Positions 16,770-25,189 of a stretch of 39,598 bases of DNA are shown here, piece after piece; position 1 is the stretch's first letter; every line of letters begins with the position of its first letter. The notes beneath the pieces are model-generated. The model had not been told where the DNA came from. It worked only from the letters and a program-made list of their open reading frames with translations, and searched no databases. Source of the DNA: Candidatus Rhodoferax randersensis (GTDB lineage: Bacteria > Pseudomonadota > Gammaproteobacteria > Burkholderiales > Burkholderiaceae_C); assembly GCA_016718155.1 (NCBI GenBank), contig JADKEH010000028.1, positions 1 to 39,598 on the forward strand. Direction: 5' to 3'. A program made the translations under genes and the position numbers.

Positions 16770-17106
16770 GCCTGGTCGTTTCCGTCTTTTTGCTTAGCTA
16801 GCAGTTTAGGGCATTGACGGACCAATGGGAATGATCGACATGCTTTTGGCGGCTTGGACCTGGGTCGCGTCATGATTCCGCCCTATCCCGTTTGCGCTGA
16901 CCACCGCAAACCCGCTAACAGGCATCGCACGTGCGCGCTGTGGTCGGTCAGGCGTCGTGAGAGTTTACGTGACAATTTGCAGGCAACCCCATGATTGGTA
17001 TGTTGTTTCATTTCGACTCTCTGGTGCTTACCCGCTTGTCTTTTGTCACAGAAACGGTTAGCTTTGCGACCTTGCATCAAGTCTGCACTTCCTGGAAGTT
17101 AAACCT
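16770..17106. other. Intergenic region, 337 bases, no gene seen
   Basis: The gap lies between the divergent cyclase-FHA gene and the small plus-strand gene. I see no tRNA, no convincing small coding region and no T-tract hairpin. It should hold the promoters of both flanking genes, but I find no strong sigma-70 -35/-10 pair. Confidence 0.5.
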
Positions 17107-17451
17107 ATGCGTTGGATGACAAAAAATCTGTTTGGCACTGTTCATGGCGCCCTGGGCGGTATGCTGTCTGAGAGCGCCGCGCGCGCTGGCAGTCAAATTG
17201 AAGGTATCCGACAGGCTATGTTGGAGTCGCTGGGCGACTCCGGGCGATCGGCATTTCCGGCCATCGAGCGTCGCGTGCGATTTGCCAGCGACGTCCAGGG
17301 TTTGTGGTACCTGCGTGGCGACATGATGGAAGCCTTGTCTTCCCTGCAGGGGGAGTATTTGGCCCGTTGCAAAATGGATGAAATCTCGGCATTGTTTCGA
17401 GGCACGCTCCCGCGCAGCATGGCTTCGCGCCAGAGCCGGTTGAGTGCCTGA
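17107..17451 (+). CDS. Small hypothetical protein
   Basis: I do not recognise this 114-residue protein. It is probably cytoplasmic and helical, with no signal peptide. It contains FGTVHGALGGMLSESAARAG, a central basic stretch and Trp-Tyr-Leu-Arg-Gly (WYLRGDMMEALSSLQGEYL) that looks like an amphipathic helix pair. The start ATG has a weak GGAAG 7-8 bases upstream. It lies alone on the plus strand, divergent from the cyclase-FHA gene and convergent with ldcA with only six bases between the stops. Codon use looks like the neighbours, which supports a real gene. Confidence 0.65.
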   Translation: MRWMTKNLFGTVHGALGGMLSESAARAGSQIEGIRQAMLESLGDSGRSAFPAIERRVRFASDVQGLWYLRGDMMEALSSLQGEYLARCKMDEISALFRGTLPRSMASRQSRLSA

Positions 17452-17457
17452 CCCCGT

Positions 17458-18453
17458 TCAGTGCGAATGCCCCCAGAACAGCATCGCATCGCGGTTTTCG
17501 GCCACCAGATCAACCGTCTGACCGACCGGCAACAGCACCTTGGTCTGGACGTGCCCGTAAGGAAGATTGGTCAGCACGGGAACCTTGATCTGCGCCCGCA
17601 GGCGTGTCCAGACCATATTCAGGTTGAAGCCGCGATCATGCGGCGTTAGCGTGTAGCCGGTAAACTGGCCCATCACAATCGCCTTCTGCCGAGCTAGAAC
17701 GCCGGCGTGCAGCAACTGCGTCAGCATTCGCTCAATCCGATACGGATGCTCGCCAACATCCTCCAAAAACAGGATGCCGCCCTTGATCTCCGGGAAATGG
17801 GGTGTTCCGACTAGCGAAGTCAGTACCGACAGGTTGCCCCCCCACAGAGTCGCATTGCTGATGCTCAGTACCGATGTGGAGGCGCCTACACCGGTGGTCC
17901 GGGATGGGAGCGAAACACCCGAATCACGATGCTGGCGCCAGCCTGCGCCCTCCCCTTGGCCGCAGAGCAAATCGTCAAAACAGGCTTCCATGATCTCGTC
18001 TGGCGCCAACTGGGCGGACGTATCGGGGGCCGAAAGACCTGGGCGTTTGCCGCCCACTCCAAAACCCTCGCACAGCGCCGGTCCGGCCCAGGTCACTTGT
18101 CCTGTCTTGGCCAAGACCGCGCACTGGAGTGCGGTGAAGTCGCTGATACCTACAAACAGCATCCCGCGATCAATCGCTTTGCCGATGGCCTTGTAACGCA
18201 GCTTCGGCAGCAGTCGCGTGAGGCCGTAGCCGCCGCGGGACAGCAGCGCCACATCCGCCCCACTCGCAGCGGCCCGGTGAATGGCTGCCAGGCGTGTCGC
18301 ATCGTCGCCGGCAAAACGTTGAGAACTGGTCAGCGCGTCGGGGTCGATCTCGACCTCGTGCCCCAGCGCGGTCAGCCTTGCCACGCCGCGTCGAAACGCG
18401 GCTTTGTCGCGTACTGCACCGCTTGGTGAGTAGATGTAGATGTGCTTCTTCAC
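17458..18453 (-). CDS. ldcA: LD-carboxypeptidase (muramoyltetrapeptide carboxypeptidase)
   Basis: A 331-residue S66-family peptidase that removes the terminal D-Ala from tetrapeptides during cytoplasmic murein recycling. The nucleophile Ser is in FVGISDFTALQ (usual pattern GxSD), the Glu of the triad is near ILFLEDVGEHPYRIERML, and the His is in LPYGHVQTK. The N-terminal IYIYSPSGAVRDK and SRGGYGLTRLLPKL are typical. The start is placed at GTG 18453 (MKKHIYIY), preceded by AGGGG five bases upstream; a TTG at 18468 is possible but less likely. A Ser/Gly-rich insertion of about 25 residues before SISNATLWGGNLSVL looks lineage specific. It follows the tadA fusion gene after about 25 bases on the same strand. 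Confidence 0.92.
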   Translation of the reverse strand: MKKHIYIYSPSGAVRDKAAFRRGVARLTALGHEVEIDPDALTSSQRFAGDDATRLAAIHRAAASGADVALLSRGGYGLTRLLPKLRYKAIGKAIDRGMLFVGISDFTALQCAVLAKTGQVTWAGPALCEGFGVGGKRPGLSAPDTSAQLAPDEIMEACFDDLLCGQGEGAGWRQHRDSGVSLPSRTTGVGASTSVLSISNATLWGGNLSVLTSLVGTPHFPEIKGGILFLEDVGEHPYRIERMLTQLLHAGVLARQKAIVMGQFTGYTLTPHDRGFNLNMVWTRLRAQIKVPVLTNLPYGHVQTKVLLPVGQTVDLVAENRDAMLFWGHSH

Positions 18454-18477
18454 GGCTGCCCCTGTCAATGGTGGGTG

Positions 18478-19863
18478 CTACGAAAAGTGGGCGACCGCAG
18501 ATTGAGCGATGCTTCCGCCATGCTCCTGCACGAAGTGCCCCGCCTGTTCAATCAAAAGCGGCGGCGGGCAACCACGAATGAACTGGCGTAAGTCCATCAT
18601 GGTGGTCAATCCCAGAACCGGGTCCTGTGCGCCGATGGCCATCAGGGACTGCCCGGTCCATTGAGTCTGCCAGAACTCGCGGGCTAGGCGTGACAGCGCA
18701 GCACCGTCTGCCTGGGGCCGGTCGGGAACCAGGGCCGGAAAAGCCCGCGTAGCTGCGCGATGCCCCCGGTCTGGAAACGGCGCCGCGTAGGCCGCACATT
18801 CCTCGGGACTCAAGGCTGAGTTGCCGCGAGCCATCAGGCGGGCCAGGTCATAGTCCGGGTTCTTGGCACACATCTCGCGCCAGGCAAGAAAGCCTGGCGT
18901 CAGTGGCTGGTCGCCCGTTGCCAAGGTCGTGTTCATCACCAGCAAGCCGCGGTAACGGGTCGGCGCCGCCATTGGCAGGGTCAGTCCTAGTAGGCCTCCC
19001 CAGTCCTGGACCACCAGCACAACGCGTTCCAGATTCAAGTGCTCCACCAACTCCAGCAGCACCTGGCGGTGCCAGCTGAAAGTGTGAAATGCTTCTTTTT
19101 TGGGTTTGTCGCTCTTTCCAAAACCGATCAGGTCCGGCGCCACCACTCTATGGCCGGCGGCCAGAAACACGGGGATCATCTTTCGGTACAGGAAGCTCCA
19201 GGCAGGGTTGCCGTGCAGGCACAGGTAAGTCAGCGGCGCGGCCTTGGGCCCCAGGTCAAGAAAGTGCAGACGCAGCCCCTGCAAGGACGACAAGTCGTCG
19301 ATGTACTGCCCTTGCCACGGGTAGCCGGGCAGATTGTCGAACCGCGCCGACGGCGTTCGCACGGCGTCTTCGCGAAGTGGCGTGGCATTGCTTCGGGCAG
19401 ACTCTCGTTTGGAGGCAAAGAATCGCTGGAGCAAGCTGGAGCAAGGTTGCGCCAACACACCGCCCAGGGCGCGCGTTTGATGATTGAGTGGCGCCACTGC
19501 CAGGAGGTTTAACACCGACTCCAAAGCGCCCGCCTTGGGGTCCGAGGCTCCATACACCACACGTCCGATGCGGGCATGCAATAGCGCACCAGCACACATG
19601 GCACAAGGCTCCAAAGTGACGAAGAGCTCGCAACCATCGAGCCGGTAGTTGCCCAAAGCCAAGGCGGCGGCGCGCAAGGCATTGATCTCGGCGTGGGCGC
19701 TTGGGTCACACCCTCCAATGGGCGAATTTCGTCCCACCGCAATGACCTGCCCGTTCTTGACCACGACAGCGCCAACAGGCACTTCGCCGTCGACCAGCGC
19801 CATCTCCGCTTGCGCAAGCGCAAGCGCCATGAATTCGTCGTCCGACATCGTCGACGATGTCAT
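18478..19863 (-). CDS. tadA: Fusion of tRNA adenosine deaminase TadA and haloalkane dehalogenase-like hydrolase
   Basis: A 461-residue protein with two complete domains. Residues 1-150 are TadA, which converts A34 to inosine in tRNA-Arg(ACG): zinc ligands and catalytic Glu in SAHAEINAL (H57, E59) and PCAMC (C87, C90). Residues about 175-461 are an alpha/beta hydrolase that carries the full HLD-I haloalkane dehalogenase set: oxyanion HGNP at 218-221, nucleophile D287 followed by halide-binding W288 (VVQDWGG), second Trp W328 in GFLAWRE, acid D414 in GAQDPVLG, base H443 in AGHFVQEHG, and AYAAPFPD as in DhlA. TadA alone is about 150-170 residues. The start ATG overlaps the stop of the upstream small membrane gene. 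The link between the two activities is unknown. Confidence 0.93.
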   Translation of the reverse strand: MTSSTMSDDEFMALALAQAEMALVDGEVPVGAVVVKNGQVIAVGRNSPIGGCDPSAHAEINALRAAALALGNYRLDGCELFVTLEPCAMCAGALLHARIGRVVYGASDPKAGALESVLNLLAVAPLNHQTRALGGVLAQPCSSLLQRFFASKRESARSNATPLREDAVRTPSARFDNLPGYPWQGQYIDDLSSLQGLRLHFLDLGPKAAPLTYLCLHGNPAWSFLYRKMIPVFLAAGHRVVAPDLIGFGKSDKPKKEAFHTFSWHRQVLLELVEHLNLERVVLVVQDWGGLLGLTLPMAAPTRYRGLLVMNTTLATGDQPLTPGFLAWREMCAKNPDYDLARLMARGNSALSPEECAAYAAPFPDRGHRAATRAFPALVPDRPQADGAALSRLAREFWQTQWTGQSLMAIGAQDPVLGLTTMMDLRQFIRGCPPPLLIEQAGHFVQEHGGSIAQSAVAHFS

Positions 19864-20093
19864 TTGTCTTGCGGCTCGGGTCTGGCTTGCTGCATAGTTG
19901 CGTCAATCGATTGCTTGATCTGCTGCTGGATCTGTTGACTCTGCTGCGTCACGGCCCCGCCGCCGACACTGCTGCTTGCCGCGGACGCGGCGGGCAAGCG
20001 CATGCTTGTGTTGGCACTTAGCTGCTTTTTTGCCAACACACCGATCACGGCAACCACCATCAACAAGCTCAACACACCCAAAACAGTTCGCAC
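19860..20093 (-). CDS. Small membrane-anchored protein, coupled to tadA
   Basis: A 77-residue protein with one N-terminal membrane segment (about residues 4-22, VLGVLSLLMVVAVIGVLAKK) and a short Ala/Ser/Gln-rich tail (QQSQQIQQQIKQSIDATMQQ) that could form a helix on the periplasmic side. I do not recognise a family. The start is GTG at 20093, backed by a near-perfect ribosome binding site (AAGAAGGGG, seven bases upstream); a longer form from ATG 20156 would overlap the EAL gene. Its TGA overlaps the tadA ATG (ATGA), so both are probably translated together. Confidence 0.7.
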   Translation of the reverse strand: MRTVLGVLSLLMVVAVIGVLAKKQLSANTSMRLPAASAASSSVGGGAVTQQSQQIQQQIKQSIDATMQQARPEPQDK

Positions 20094-20133
20094 GCGATGC
20101 CCCCTTCTTGATTGCCGGCTGCGCCCGACCCGG

Positions 20134-21930
20134 TCAGGCGCCTGACCGGTGTGCAAGCAACCATTCCTTCAGTTCTGGTGGCGCCAGCGGTTCCGAGTAG
20201 AAGTAGCCCTGCCCTTCGTGGCAGCCCATCTGGCGCAGAATCGCGGCCTGCTTCTCGGTCTCCACGCCTTCGGCGATCACAGTCATGTTGAGGTTTCGCC
20301 CAAGTTCGATCACCATCGCGGCAATCGGGCCGCCCAGGACATCCGAGCTCAGTTCGTTGACAAACGCTCGGTCAATCTTGAGCCGGTCGATCGGCAACTG
20401 GCGCAGATGACTCAAAGATGAATAGCCGGTACCGAAATCATCGATCGCAATGGTCACGCCAATGGCCTTGATGGCGGCGAAGCGCTCGAGCATGAATTCT
20501 GGGTCTTCCATGGCAACCGATTCAGTGATCTCAAGCTCAAGGCTTGCCGCTTCAACGCCGGTGTCAGCGATGGCCTGGACCAGCCGTTCAACAAAGTCGG
20601 GGTTTCGGAACTGCAGTTGTGACACGTTGACTGAGACCCGCAACGAGGGTAGGCCTATCGCTTGCATTCGAACCAATTCGTGGCAAGCCATGCGCAACAC
20701 CCAGTCACCCAGCGCGATGATCAGGCCCGACGCCTCAGCCAAGGGAATGAATCGCTCTGGCGGCACATAACGGCCGTCGTCATTGCGCCAGCGCAGCAAG
20801 GCCTCCATGCCCACAACCGCGCCCGTGCTGAGCAGAACCTGAGGCTGATAGACCACAAACAAACGATTCGTATCAACCGCTGAACGCAAACCCTGCAGCA
20901 GGCGCACGCGCTCACGAATCTCGATCCCCATGTCCAACGTGTACACCACGAAGCTGCCACGCCGGTTCTTCTTGGCCCGCTTGAGTGCGATGTTGGCGTC
21001 CTTGATCGCGCCACGTCCGGCCTCCTTGGTATCTGTCAAACTGACCAGTCCCAAGGTGGCCGTGACCATCATCGAGTCGTCCTGCACCCGAAACGGCGAG
21101 CGAAACAGCTCCAGCACCGCGATCGGGTCAATCGAACTTGACGGCCCCATCAACCCGAAAGCGTCACTTCCAATTCGGGCGACCACGGTTGCGCTACCCA
21201 ATGCGCTCGTGAGACGCGCGGAAACCGCTTGCAGCAGGCGGTCACCCTGCTGATGTCCCAGCGAGTCATTGACCTCGGAAAAATCGTCAATATCAAGAAT
21301 CGCGATCACTACGTCGCCATACTCGCCCAGGCTCACGCGCTCGTCGATCAAATTGATGAACCGATTGCGATTGGGCAAGCGTGACAGGTGATCGTAGAAC
21401 GCCAGGTTGTCGAGCGCCCGAATCTGATCATAGGTTCGCAACGCGGCCGTGATCGTTGCATACAACTTGGCGCGGGTCAGCTCCGACTTGGTCTTGTAGT
21501 CGTTGATGTCAAAAGCGTGAATGGTCTCGATTTCAGGGGCGTAGCCCGGCTGGCCAGTTCGGAGAATGATGCGCACATCGGTCAGCTTCAGATCGTGGCG
21601 GATCACTTTGACCAAAGCCAAGCCGGCATCCTCGCGCTCCATCACCACATCGAGCAACACCACGGCAATGTCGCGCTCTTCACGAAGAATCGCGGTGGCC
21701 TGTTCAGCGGAATAGGCGTGCAAGAACTCCAGCGGACGTCCAAAAATCGACAATCCATTCAATGCAAAGGTGGTCGCACGGTGAACATCGGGCTCGTCGT
21801 CAACGATCAGCAGGCGCCAAACGGACCCGACATCAACCACCGATGCGGTGGCGTCGTCCACCAAATCCAGAAACTCGGATTCCGCTGAATGTTCACTGGC
21901 ACTCACGTAGGTCATGGATTCATTGTGCAT
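20134..21930 (-). CDS. Response regulator with degenerate GGDEF and intact EAL domain
   Basis: A 598-residue cytoplasmic regulator. An N-terminal receiver domain (about residues 40-165) has the acidic pocket DDEPD, phospho-acceptor Asp in VVLLDVVM and Lys in INDYKTKSE. A GGDEF domain follows (about 190-345) whose signature is GSDAF, so diguanylate cyclase activity is probably lost. The EAL domain (about 360-595) keeps GMEALLRW, the Asn in VSVNVSQLQF, LELEITES, AIDDFGTGYSS, LKIDRAFV and IAEGVETE, so it is probably an active c-di-GMP phosphodiesterase, perhaps with the GGDEF part as a GTP sensor. The start is ATG 21930 (a TTG at 21933 and ATG 21915 are alternatives). No histidine kinase is adjacent. 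Recalls FimX in having a degenerate GGDEF next to EAL. Confidence 0.9.
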   Translation of the reverse strand: MHNESMTYVSASEHSAESEFLDLVDDATASVVDVGSVWRLLIVDDEPDVHRATTFALNGLSIFGRPLEFLHAYSAEQATAILREERDIAVVLLDVVMEREDAGLALVKVIRHDLKLTDVRIILRTGQPGYAPEIETIHAFDINDYKTKSELTRAKLYATITAALRTYDQIRALDNLAFYDHLSRLPNRNRFINLIDERVSLGEYGDVVIAILDIDDFSEVNDSLGHQQGDRLLQAVSARLTSALGSATVVARIGSDAFGLMGPSSSIDPIAVLELFRSPFRVQDDSMMVTATLGLVSLTDTKEAGRGAIKDANIALKRAKKNRRGSFVVYTLDMGIEIRERVRLLQGLRSAVDTNRLFVVYQPQVLLSTGAVVGMEALLRWRNDDGRYVPPERFIPLAEASGLIIALGDWVLRMACHELVRMQAIGLPSLRVSVNVSQLQFRNPDFVERLVQAIADTGVEAASLELEITESVAMEDPEFMLERFAAIKAIGVTIAIDDFGTGYSSLSHLRQLPIDRLKIDRAFVNELSSDVLGGPIAAMVIELGRNLNMTVIAEGVETEKQAAILRQMGCHEGQGYFYSEPLAPPELKEWLLAHRSGA

Positions 21931-21963
21931 CAATGAAATGGCTTTGTCACACCGTCACTGGCC

Positions 21964-23575
21964 TCACTCCCACTCAATCGTCGCGGGCGGCTTGGAACTC
22001 ACGTCGTAAGTCACACGGTTGATGCCGCGCACTTCGTTGATGATGCGACCCGACACCTTCTTGAGCAATGCGTAGGGCAGCTCCGCCCAGTCGGCGGTCA
22101 TGAAGTCGCTGGTTTGCACCGCGCGCAGGGCCACCACATAGTCGTAGGTACGGCCATCGCCCATCACGCCCACGCTCTTGACCGGCAAGAACACCGTGAA
22201 CGCCTGGCTGGTGAGCTCGTACCACGACTTGCCGCTGGCTTCGTCTCGGAAGTTGCGCAGTTCCTCGATGAAGATGGCGTCGGCCCGGCGCAACAGGTCG
22301 GCATACTCGCGCCGAACCTCACCCAGGATGCGCACGCCTAAACCAGGCCCGGGGAACGGGTGGCGGTACACCATGTCGTGCGGCAGGCCCAGTGCCTCGC
22401 CCAATTCACGCACCTCGTCCTTGAACAGCTCGCGCAAGCGGCTCCAGCAGCTTCAGGCCCAATTGCTCAGGCAAGCCGCCCACGTTGTGGTGGCTCTTGA
22501 TGGTGACCGCCTTCTTGCTGTTGGTGCCGCCCGACTCGATCACGTCCGGGTAAATCGTGCCTTGGGCCAGCCACGCGACGTGGCGCGAGTGGTCGTTCTT
22601 GAGCTTGCTGGCCTCGGCCTTGAACACCTCCACAAACTCACGCCCGATGATCTTGCGTTTGGCTTCCGGATCGCTCACGCCGGCCAGGTGGCCCAGGAAT
22701 TGCTCGCCGGCGTCCACCCGCACGACCTTGGCGTGCAGCTTGCCTACGAACATGTCCATCACCATGTCGCCTTCGTTCAGGCGCAGCAGGCCGTGGTCCA
22801 CAAACACGCAGGTCAGCTGGTCGCCTATGGCGCGGTGGATCAGCGCCGCCGCCACCGACGAATCAACGCCGCCGGACAGGCCCAGAATGACTTCCTCGCT
22901 GCCGACCTGGGCACGAATGCGCTGCACCGCTTCCTCGATGTAGCCGCCCATCACCCAATCGGCACGGGCGCCACAAATGTCCAGCACAAAACGGTTCAAT
23001 ATGGCCGCGCCTTGGCTGGTGTGGGTCACTTCGGGGTGGAACTGCACGGCGTAGAACTTGCGCTCCTCGTCAGCCATACCGGCAATCGGGCAACTGTCGG
23101 TGCTGGCCATGAGCTTGAAACCCGGTGGCATCTGCGTCACGTTGTCGCCGTGGCTCATCCATACGTGCAACATGCCGTGGCCGTCCACGCTGGTGTAGTC
23201 GGCGATACCGTCGAGCAATTGGGTGTGCCCGCGTGCGCGCAACTCCGCATAACCAAACTCACGCTTGTGGCCGCCCTCCACCTTGCCGCCCAGAGCGGCC
23301 GCAATGGCGTACATGCCAAAACAGATACCTAACACTGGCACGCCCAACTCGAACACGGCCTGGGGTGCGCGCAGGGTTTCGTCATCCCACAGGCTGGCGT
23401 GGCTGCCCGACAAAATGACGCCCTTGAGCTGACCGTCCGCAGCGTAGTCACGCACCCACTGATCAGTCACATCGCATGGATGCACCTCGCAGAACACATG
23501 CGCTTCGCGCACCCGCCGCGCAATCAGTTGCGTAACTTGGGAGCCGAAATCAAGAATGAGGATTTTCTGATGCAT
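21964..23575 (-). CDS. guaA: GMP synthase (glutamine-hydrolysing), interrupted by a frameshift
   Basis: GuaA converts XMP to GMP using glutamine, the last step of guanine nucleotide synthesis. The 5' frame has the class I amidotransferase domain (LDFGSQ, Cys in GICFGMYA, His/Glu in QFHPEVTHT) and the PP-loop ATP pyrophosphatase motif LSGGVDSSV. The frame then breaks: after GLKLLEPL it reads into an out-of-frame stop at 22406, while the dimerisation domain (RELFKDEVRELGEALGLPHD, YRHPFPGPGLGVR, ending PPATIEWE) continues in another frame. An extra A at plus-strand 22436 or 22437 explains this; without it the product is 536 residues, the normal length. An error is likely because the rest is fully conserved. 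The start ATG 23575 is used; GTG 23584 would overlap the guaB stop. Confidence 0.93.
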
Positions 23576-23580
23576 CTCGC

Positions 23581-25050
23581 TCACTCTGCCCTGTAGTTGG
23601 GCGCCTCTTTCGTAATCTGCACGTCGTGTACGTGGCTTTCACGTATGCCGGCCGACGTGATTTCCACGAACTCGGCGCGCTCTTTCATCTCGTCGATGGT
23701 GGCGCAGCCGCAGTAGCCCATGCTGGCGCGAATGCCGCCCGCCATCTGGAACACGATGGAAACCATTGAGCCTTTGTACGGCACCCGGCCCTCGATGCCT
23801 TCGGGCACCAGCTTGTCAGCGTTGGGGTTACCGGTACTGGACTCCTGAAAGTAGCGGTCCGCACTGCCTTGCTGCATCGCGCCAATGCTGCCCATCCCGC
23901 GGTAGCTCTTGTAGCTGCGGCCCTGATAAAGAATCACCTCGCCAGGCGCCTCCTCGGTGCCCGCGAACATGCCGCCCATCATCACCGTGCTGGCGCCCGC
24001 GGCGATGGCCTTTGCAATGTCGCCGCTGTAGCGAATGCCGCCGTCGCCGATCAGGGGCACACCCGTGCCTTTGAGTGCTGTCGCCACGCTGTCGATGGCC
24101 ATGATTTGCGGCACACCCACGCCCGCGACGATGCGGGTGGTGCAGATTGAGCCCGGGCCGATACCCACCTTCACGGCATCCGCCCCCGCCTCAACCAAGG
24201 CCAGCGCCGCTGCGCCGGTGGCAATGTTTCCACCCACCACGTCGATCTGCGGGTAGTTTTGCTTGACCCAGCGCACACGGTCGATCACACCCTTGCTGTG
24301 GCCGTGCGCGGTGTCCACCACGATGGCGTCCACCCCGGCGCGCACCAGCGCTTCCACCCGTTCCTCGGTGCCCTCGCCCACGCCAACCGCCGCGCCAACG
24401 CGGAGCTTGCCAAACGCGTCGCGCGCGGCGTTGGGGAAACTCGTCTGCTTGGTAATATCCTTGACGGTGATCAAGCCCTTGAGCTCGAATGCATCGTTCA
24501 CGACCAGCAATCGCTCCAGTTTGTACTTGTTCAGCAGCGCCTTGGCTTCAAGCAGCGTCGTGCCATCGGGCACGGTCACAAGACGCTCGCGCGGCGTCAT
24601 GATCTGACTCACAGGCAGGTCGTAACGTGTCTCAAAGCGCAGATCGCGGCCGGTGACAATGCCGACCACTTTGCCCGCATCGCAAACCGGAAAGCCTGAC
24701 ACACCAAGTTCCGCCGACAGATCGATCACCTGGCGCACAGTGAAGCTAGGGGTGATCACCACGGGATCACGCAGCACGCCTGACTCGTAGCGTTTGACCC
24801 GCGCCACCTCAGCCGCCTGTTGTTTTGGCGTCAGATTTTTGTGAACGATGCCGATGCCGCCTTCCTGAGCAATGGCAATCGCCAGGCGGGCCTCGGTGAC
24901 AGTGTCCATGGCAGCCGACACCAGAGGCAGATTCAGGGCAATGTTGCGAGAAAAACGGGTGGCGAGGGAAGTGTCCTTGGGCAGGACTTGGGAGAACGCT
25001 GGCACCAACAATACATCGTCGAAGGTGAGCGCTTTTCCGAGCAGGCGCAT
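23581..25050 (-). CDS. guaB: Inosine-5'-monophosphate dehydrogenase
   Basis: A 489-residue IMPDH that oxidises IMP to XMP with NAD, the committed step of GMP synthesis. Seen are the N-terminal LTFDDVLLVPAFS, two CBS domains (about residues 95-205), the catalytic Cys loop GPGSICTTRIVAGVG, and the flap region with SYKSYRGMGSIGAM. It ends in the typical EAPNYRAE. The start is ATG 25050 (MRLLGKALTF), with GGAG eight bases upstream and a promoter candidate at 25071-25098; the in-frame extension to 25140 crosses that promoter. guaB-guaA is a common order, and here the guaA start lies at the guaB stop. Confidence 0.97.
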   Translation of the reverse strand: MRLLGKALTFDDVLLVPAFSQVLPKDTSLATRFSRNIALNLPLVSAAMDTVTEARLAIAIAQEGGIGIVHKNLTPKQQAAEVARVKRYESGVLRDPVVITPSFTVRQVIDLSAELGVSGFPVCDAGKVVGIVTGRDLRFETRYDLPVSQIMTPRERLVTVPDGTTLLEAKALLNKYKLERLLVVNDAFELKGLITVKDITKQTSFPNAARDAFGKLRVGAAVGVGEGTEERVEALVRAGVDAIVVDTAHGHSKGVIDRVRWVKQNYPQIDVVGGNIATGAAALALVEAGADAVKVGIGPGSICTTRIVAGVGVPQIMAIDSVATALKGTGVPLIGDGGIRYSGDIAKAIAAGASTVMMGGMFAGTEEAPGEVILYQGRSYKSYRGMGSIGAMQQGSADRYFQESSTGNPNADKLVPEGIEGRVPYKGSMVSIVFQMAGGIRASMGYCGCATIDEMKERAEFVEITSAGIRESHVHDVQITKEAPNYRAE

Positions 25051-25070
25051 GTCAAAGCTCCAAAAAGTCG

Positions 25071-25098
25071 ATTGTACCCGCGCCCTCCCGGCCGTCAG
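25071..25098 (-). promoter_or_regulatory. Candidate sigma-70 promoter of guaB
   Basis: On the minus strand, CTGACG (25093-25098) and TACAAT (25071-25076) are 16 bases apart and fit a -35/-10 pair, with transcription expected near 25064 and a short leader before the GGAG and ATG of guaB. Confidence 0.5.
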
Positions 25099-25189
25099 GA
25101 TGGCGTGTGGCTGCGACAAACGGACGCGTTGGCGCGCCAAAAGGCGTGCCCATGACGGATTTCGCGTGACACCGCGCTAAACTTGCGGC

